From NCBI GenBank assembly GCA_023374025.1, contig SIJG01000031.1, positions 584,101 to 648,100 of the forward strand: a DNA stretch of 64,000 nt, in the 5' to 3' direction. The translations under genes and the position numbers were made by a program. The stretch is from Heterodera schachtii. Taxonomy: Eukaryota > Nematoda > Chromadorea > Rhabditida > Heteroderidae. Shown piece after piece: positions 59,511-64,000 of the stretch (position 1 is the stretch's first letter; every line of letters starts with the position of its first letter). The notes below the pieces were generated by a model. The model did no database searches. It was not told where the DNA came from and saw nothing but the letters and a program-made list of their open reading frames with translations.

Positions 59511-60170
59511 GATGGGATGCAAAAAGAGGGTGAGAAACGCGTAGAGCGGCCACTTTCCCTCGAGTTTAGCTCATTTCTTTTTCCGTGTATGCATGCACTA
59601 TTTCTTCACAGACAGTGCCGGTCAAAAAACGAAATTTGTATCAATAAGTGGAGAGTGCGAGAAAAAAAAAAAAGATCTTTCTTTTTCAAGAATTTTTGGT
59701 AACTCACTTTGTTCTCATTTTCGGAAGCGAACAAAAGAACTAAAAAATTTTGAAAAATTCTCTTTGGCGTTTTTTTTAAATTTCTAAAATCACGATCCGT
59801 AGGGTTTATTTTCGATTTTTTTTGCATTTTTCTTGTGAAAATTTCTAAATAATGGCTGAAATATGGATAAAAAAAAAGCAAAATGAATGCTGGAAAGCGT
59901 TCAAAATTTCTGCGGAAAATTATTATTCTTTTGGACTGACAATTTAGTCTTTAAATGTTTGTTTTTTTTTGAAAACCCCAATTAATTAACACGGAAAAAG
60001 GCGAATATTCGCGCACATGGATTTCTTTTTTTATCCTCCATTTGAGCACCTGAGCCCAATCAAATTTAACACGCTGAAAAAATTACAGTTCTTTCTTTGA
60101 ATAATTTTCAGCTGTGCAATCACAGTTTCTGACCCGATTATGAAAAGCACAATCATTTTGGTGATCAGAA
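59511..60170. other. No gene seen
   Basis: AT-rich sequence with a short fragment resembling the interiors of TAGGGTTGTAAAT-type hAT elements (about 59,740-59,880). No supported coding block. Confidence 0.4.
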
Positions 60171-60189
60171 GATCGACTGTTTGTGCAAG

Positions 60190-60400
60190 AGAAAAAGATA
60201 GAGAGAGAGGTGGATTAAGAAAAAGGAGAGAGACTGGGATAGAAAGAGAGGAGAGAGAGAGAGAGAGAGAGACACGGAAGCTGAGAGAGAGAGAGACAGG
60301 GAGGCTGAGAGAGAGAGAGAGAGAGCGACAGGGAGGCTGAGAGAGGGAGAGAGAAGAGAAAGAGGGAAAGAGAAGAGGGAGAGAGAGAGAGAGAGAACTT
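60190..60400. repeat. (GA)n microsatellite left of the MULE
   Basis: GAGAGA tracts with interspersed GGGAGGCTGAGAG units, about 80 bp outside the MULE's left end. Confidence 0.9.
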
Positions 60401-60478
60401 GCGCGTGCACGTGAGAAACAGCAAGGGGACGACAGATATGCATGCGGCGCCGCGTGCGCGTGCGGAAGTGAACAAGCG

Positions 60479-63307
60479 GCACGACGACATTTCGCCAACT
60501 AAGCCAAATTCGGACGTTTCGCCAACTCACCTAAAAAATGACATTTTGCCAACTGACATTTCGCCAACTTAACATCTCGCCAATTGACATCTCGCCAACT
60601 GAACATCTCGCCAACTCACCCAAAAAATGACATTTCGCCAACTAATTTCGCCAACTGGACTAAAACCTATTTTTAATTGTGGAAACAATAATAAAATTCA
60701 ATATAAAAGTGCATAAATGAATGGAAATTTTTATTTTATAAAAAAATAATAAAAAACGTAAAATAAAAAATTTTAAAATCAATTTCCATCGCCATCATCT
60801 GTTTCTTCGCCACTATCTTCATTTCCACGGACGTGAAGCCCCTCCACAAAGCCTTACATGACGAGTCCAAGCAGATTTAATGTATTTGCCAATCCTTCTT
60901 CTGATTCAAAGTCGGCCTCGTCAAGAATCTGCATCACATTCTGTTCCTTTATGATGTACCGTTGCGGACGTTTTCTGCTTTTCTGAAGATGTTCTGCGCG
61001 TCCGATGTCCAGCTGTTTGTCGATGTCCCTTGTGAATGCAGTAATGAAGTCACTCAATGATGGTTGAGTTCACGCTGAAATACCAAAAATTAATGTTTTT
61101 CTAAGTATTTTTTGTACAGCGAATTGGCCATGTGCGGCCTCCATGCCGTTATTCGTTCGTTCAAATGCCATTTGAGCCCTGATGTGCACATTCCAAAACG
61201 ATATCGGGAAGCGCGGAGGACGGACAATCTCATGTTCCAGCGTCGAATAAGCTGTAAGCTGCTTTCTTCTGACAATGGAATGGTTGGAGTTGAAGGTTGT
61301 GGCGAATGCAGTCCGAATTGTATTGGTCCACTGCCTGTCATTATGGATGCCTGGGACATACTGAACGCTAAAATTGAAAAAAATTTCATAAATTTCATGA
61401 CAGAATAGGTGCATTTACGAGTTGTGCTTCGAGTGCGACGCAGAAGAAAGTGTCCGACATCAGCATGCGGTTCAAATGCCTCCGCCCCGCGATCAATCTC
61501 GAATTGAGTGGTGCCAATGTAGGTTTTTGCAAAATGCGCTAGCCATCCTTGAACTCCAAGCGGTGCCGCGCTGACAATAGTTGAAAAAGCGAGCCGAACG
61601 TAAAGTGGCGGAATGAGTGCCAAAGAAAGAACTGATCTGATTTTGAAAAAACAAATAAATACATATAAGCTAATGAAAGACACCTGAATGTTTTGTGAAC
61701 GGATTTCCTTTGAACCGGTGCTTCGTCGTCATCTTCGTTCAACAAATTAAAAATGCCCATGCTTCTGGCTTTTCGGAACACCGCTTGCGCCATGTGGAAG
61801 CTGCAGCCCGAGCGTTCGCATGACGGGAAGACATGACGCATCGCTTTCAGCATTCCAATCTCGAAGTCGCTCATCACTTAAAATAATTATTAATGAAGAT
61901 AATCTGCTGTTTTTTTTGCTTTTTATGGGAAGGATGGGTTCAACGGCACGCTTCAACTGTTGGAGGACTTCTGTGTAGTACTTCGAGGCTTTACCAGGTA
62001 GTAAAGCTTGCGCTGCAACCAACATTCGGTTGTTGACATAACAGCCGATGACGAACACCTGCATCCACGGCTTTGGCGCACTTCGGAATGTGCCATCGAG
62101 GCTCCACCTACGATTCTGTTTGAGCACTGACAACAGCTGAAATTAAGCTGATTTAAAAAAAGGAAATGGGTAAAGGTAGCATGCCTTGCTATGGCTGAAA
62201 ACCAGGACGACATCAGATTGTCCAGTCCTCACTCTACGACTGTCATAAATGAGGACGGACTCACCATTCTTTATCAAAAGACCAGGCGGAATTTGGATTT
62301 TCAGTGGGTCAACGCAGTTAACTTTGCCCACAAATTGTTCTTTGCTCTAGTAATGTTTTACCATTACTTGAGTAAATGTGTTTTCTACCTGTTCGTCATT
62401 CGGTCAAGCGCTTCATTGGTGCCGAGCAGTTCAAAAACTTCATCGTCGACGTCCGTCCTTGTTTGTGCACGCAGTTGAGATGGTTTCCTTTTTGGCTCCT
62501 CCTTGACCATGAGCTTCATCAGATTTCGTTTCGTCTCTGCATTATAACGCGATGGTGCACAACCATGGTGATGTGATTTTGGGCCCAAAATGCCTGTCAT
62601 CAAATCGTTGTCTTCCAATTTGGCTGTCGCTGGACAATTGCGCTGTTCGCACCTGAACCAGCTGCCATCTTTTCTGATTTTGAGAAAGCGAAAGCCTGAA
62701 AAATAAAGAAATAAAAAATCAAAAAAACTATTCACACCTTGGTGCCAAAGACAAAGCGCTCCTCGGATTGTTTCGCCACGTTGGAATTGAACAGGCTCAC
62801 AATTTTCTTCATCGTCGCTTTCAGCGACGTTCAAAACGTTGCTGGTTGAAGCGCCTTCCATTTGTTGTTCTGTGGCCGTCCTCTCAACATTCAGTACGCT
62901 GTCTTCATTTGCTGGAATTCGGGGCCTTTTAATTGGCTTTTGCAGACTCTCAAGTATTTCACGTACAGTTGGCATTTCTTACTAGATTTGAAAATCCTTT
63001 TTGTTTAAGTAGAAAAAAAAATTCTAAAAACTTGATATGTTTGATGAAAAAGAAACAGTTTCGTTTATTTTTTTTCTCATATGTTAATATCATGGCTATT
63101 TGGCGAAATGAATGTTTTTGGCAAAATGTCAGTTGGCGAAACGTCCGAATTTAGCTTAGTTGGCGAAACGTCCGAATTTGGCTTAGTTGGCGAAATGTCA
63201 TTTTTTGGGTGAGTTGGCGAAACGTCTGAATTTGGCTTAATTGGCGAGATGTCAGTTGGCGAAGTGTCAGTTGGCGAGATGTCCAGTTGGCAAAATGTCC
63301 ACACACC
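60479..63307. mobile_element. Full-length Mutator-like element (MULE)
   Basis: Terminal repeats of about 180 bp (60,479-60,660 and 63,100-63,307, inverted) consist of tandem 13-17 bp units of the type GACATTTCGCCAACT with variants GACATCTCGCCAACT and CGGACGTTTCGCCAACT. A perfect 9-bp duplication GAACAAGCG flanks it (60,470-60,478; 63,308-63,316), the classic Mutator size. It encodes a MULE transposase on the minus strand. TIR units still match well between the ends, so insertion is fairly recent. Confidence 0.93.
60855..62975 (-). CDS. MULE transposase with FLYWCH finger
   Basis: Exons in phase: 62,975-62,738, 62,695-62,389, 62,344-62,185, then from 62,136. Start MPTVREILESLQKP. A FLYWCH-type finger spans FRFLKIRKDGSWFRC..NCPA..SHHHGC. 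The MULE catalytic core shows WSLDGTFRSAPK (first Asp), MSDFEIGMLKAM (second Asp), GCSFHMAQAVFRK, WLAHFAKTYIG and RFPISFWN..ERTNNGMEAAH (Glu). The C-terminal part SLSDFITAFTRDIDKQ resembles the family's HPSLWKFI region. Two weak points: the join between about 61,960 and 61,877 is unresolved, and near 61,060 the frame changes by what looks like a two-base loss in the NHPSLSDF region, so the copy may be inactive. The first intron (42 bp) is stop-free and a multiple of three; the third (62,184-62,137) begins with GC. Role: cuts and inserts elements with matching ends. Confidence 0.9.
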
Positions 63308-63354
63308 GAACAAGCGCCGACCCACCTCACCGGTCGATGCGCGTGTCTTCTTCT

Positions 63355-63590
63355 TCCTCTTCTTCTTCTCGTCCTCTCTGTCTCTTTCGGCTTTTCCTCA
63401 TCCCTTTTTTCTTTTCTTTGCTCTTCCTTTTCTGTCTCTCTCTCTTTTCCCATTCCCTCTTTTTCTCTTCCAATTTCACTCTTTGCCGGTGCCTTACGGA
63501 CATTTGCGGACGGACATTTGCGGACGGACATTTGCGGACGGACACTTGCGGACGGACATTTGCGGACGGACATTTGCGGACAATTTCGGT
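63355..63590. repeat. CT tract plus GACATTTGCGGACG tandem array
   Basis: A CT-rich stretch (63,355-63,480) followed by six units of about 14 bp (ACATTTGCGGACGG). The unit is almost the one in the foldback at 52,908-53,550. It looks like one end of another element of the same class whose other end is not found. Confidence 0.75.
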
Positions 63591-63599
63591 AAACAATTA

Positions 63600-64000
63600 A
63601 AAAAATTTCTTAAAAATCTTTTTTTTAATTTCTGAAAATATGGAATGGAGACTGAAAACTAAATAAAACTTTGTTTTTGGGCTTTTAAGCCTAACATCTT
63701 ATTTTTAAATTTCTAAGAAATTAATTTCACTACTCGTATTTTAGTGATTAAATTAAAATTGGTTCCCAACATTGGGGAAGTGTTAATGTCGCCTGTTACA
63801 CTTAAATTCGGGTGAGAGTGCTATTTTTTATCTTTAGAAAAAATCTAAAAATTTATGAAACTATTTTCCAACGAGGATTTTTCACCGACCATTTTTTAAA
63901 TTTCTCTAGCCATACAGACAAATCTTGTAGGGAAATTTGCTACCCACCACCTGAATTTTCTTTTTTTTATTTGTTCGGGATGGAGAAGAACCCAGCATAT
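63600..64000. other. Nothing recognised at window edge
   Basis: AT-rich; no coding block or clear repeat boundary seen. Confidence 0.4.

Noticed and set aside
60031..60530. Several 90-155 codon Ser/Leu-rich frames on the minus strand
   Set aside because: Read through the (GA)n tract; compositional artefact.
60486..60660. Regularly spaced GACATTTCGCCAACT units as a CRISPR array
   Set aside because: Units are adjacent without unique spacers, have an inverted partner at 63,100-63,307 and flank a transposase, so they are terminal repeats.
1..64000. rRNA genes, CRISPR, bacterial operons or organelle sequence
   Set aside because: Nothing resembling rRNA or prokaryotic gene organisation was found; introns and transposon types indicate a nuclear eukaryotic genome.

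Overview
This is a stretch of an AT-rich eukaryotic nuclear genome, almost certainly a nematode and most likely a plant-parasitic cyst nematode (Heterodera/Globodera group). The reasons are: short introns (many 42-55 bp) with ordinary GT-AG and some GC-AG sites; many runs of nine or more G or C; two full-size members of the F-box-like family that is expanded in cyst nematodes; and dense DNA transposons. The organism is inferred from gene family and architecture, not proven.

Layout. 0-22 kb is dominated by a large inverted duplication. The left arm (45-4,422) and right arm (13,782-20,762) carry opposite-facing copies of one multi-exon gene that I do not recognise. The right arm also has a 1.5 kb tandem duplication and a foldback insertion that the left arm lacks. 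Between the arms lie a hAT-like element with another hAT-like element nested in it, a candidate small secreted protein gene, a gag-only LTR retrotransposon whose gag is split by a MITE, and a relic F-box-family exon. 22-30 kb is mostly repeats. 30-33.6 kb holds two head-to-head F-box-like genes separated by a hAT MITE. 34.7-37 kb holds a Met/Pro-rich two-exon 3' end and the 3' exons of COX11. 37.5-41.5 kb holds a K-Cl cotransporter gene (minus strand, 20 exons, 921 phase-consistent codons from TM1 to the stop). 42.7-48.1 kb holds a CHD7/kismet-like gene with a chromodomain and C-terminal exons but no SNF2 ATPase. 48.5-52.7 kb holds an actin-related protein 6 gene with a stop codon, missing parts and a MITE at a splice donor. 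52.8-59.5 kb is a pile of hAT-like and foldback elements. 60.5-63.3 kb is a full-length Mutator-like element (MULE) with transposase, 9-bp target duplication and terminal repeats built from tandem short units.

How it fits together. The conserved genes (KCC, COX11, CHD7-like, ARP6) are ordinary housekeeping genes. Three of the four are clearly incomplete or disrupted here, and KCC lacks its N-terminus. This points either to segmental decay or to assembly and sequencing error, and cannot be settled from this window alone.

The strongest unifying theme is a set of foldback elements whose ends are arrays of short tandem units, with unit sequence differing from element to element but the same architecture. 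Several have 8-12 bp target duplications, and the MULE at 60.5 kb is a candidate autonomous member. At least eight hAT-like elements with identifiable 8-bp target duplications form the second large class.
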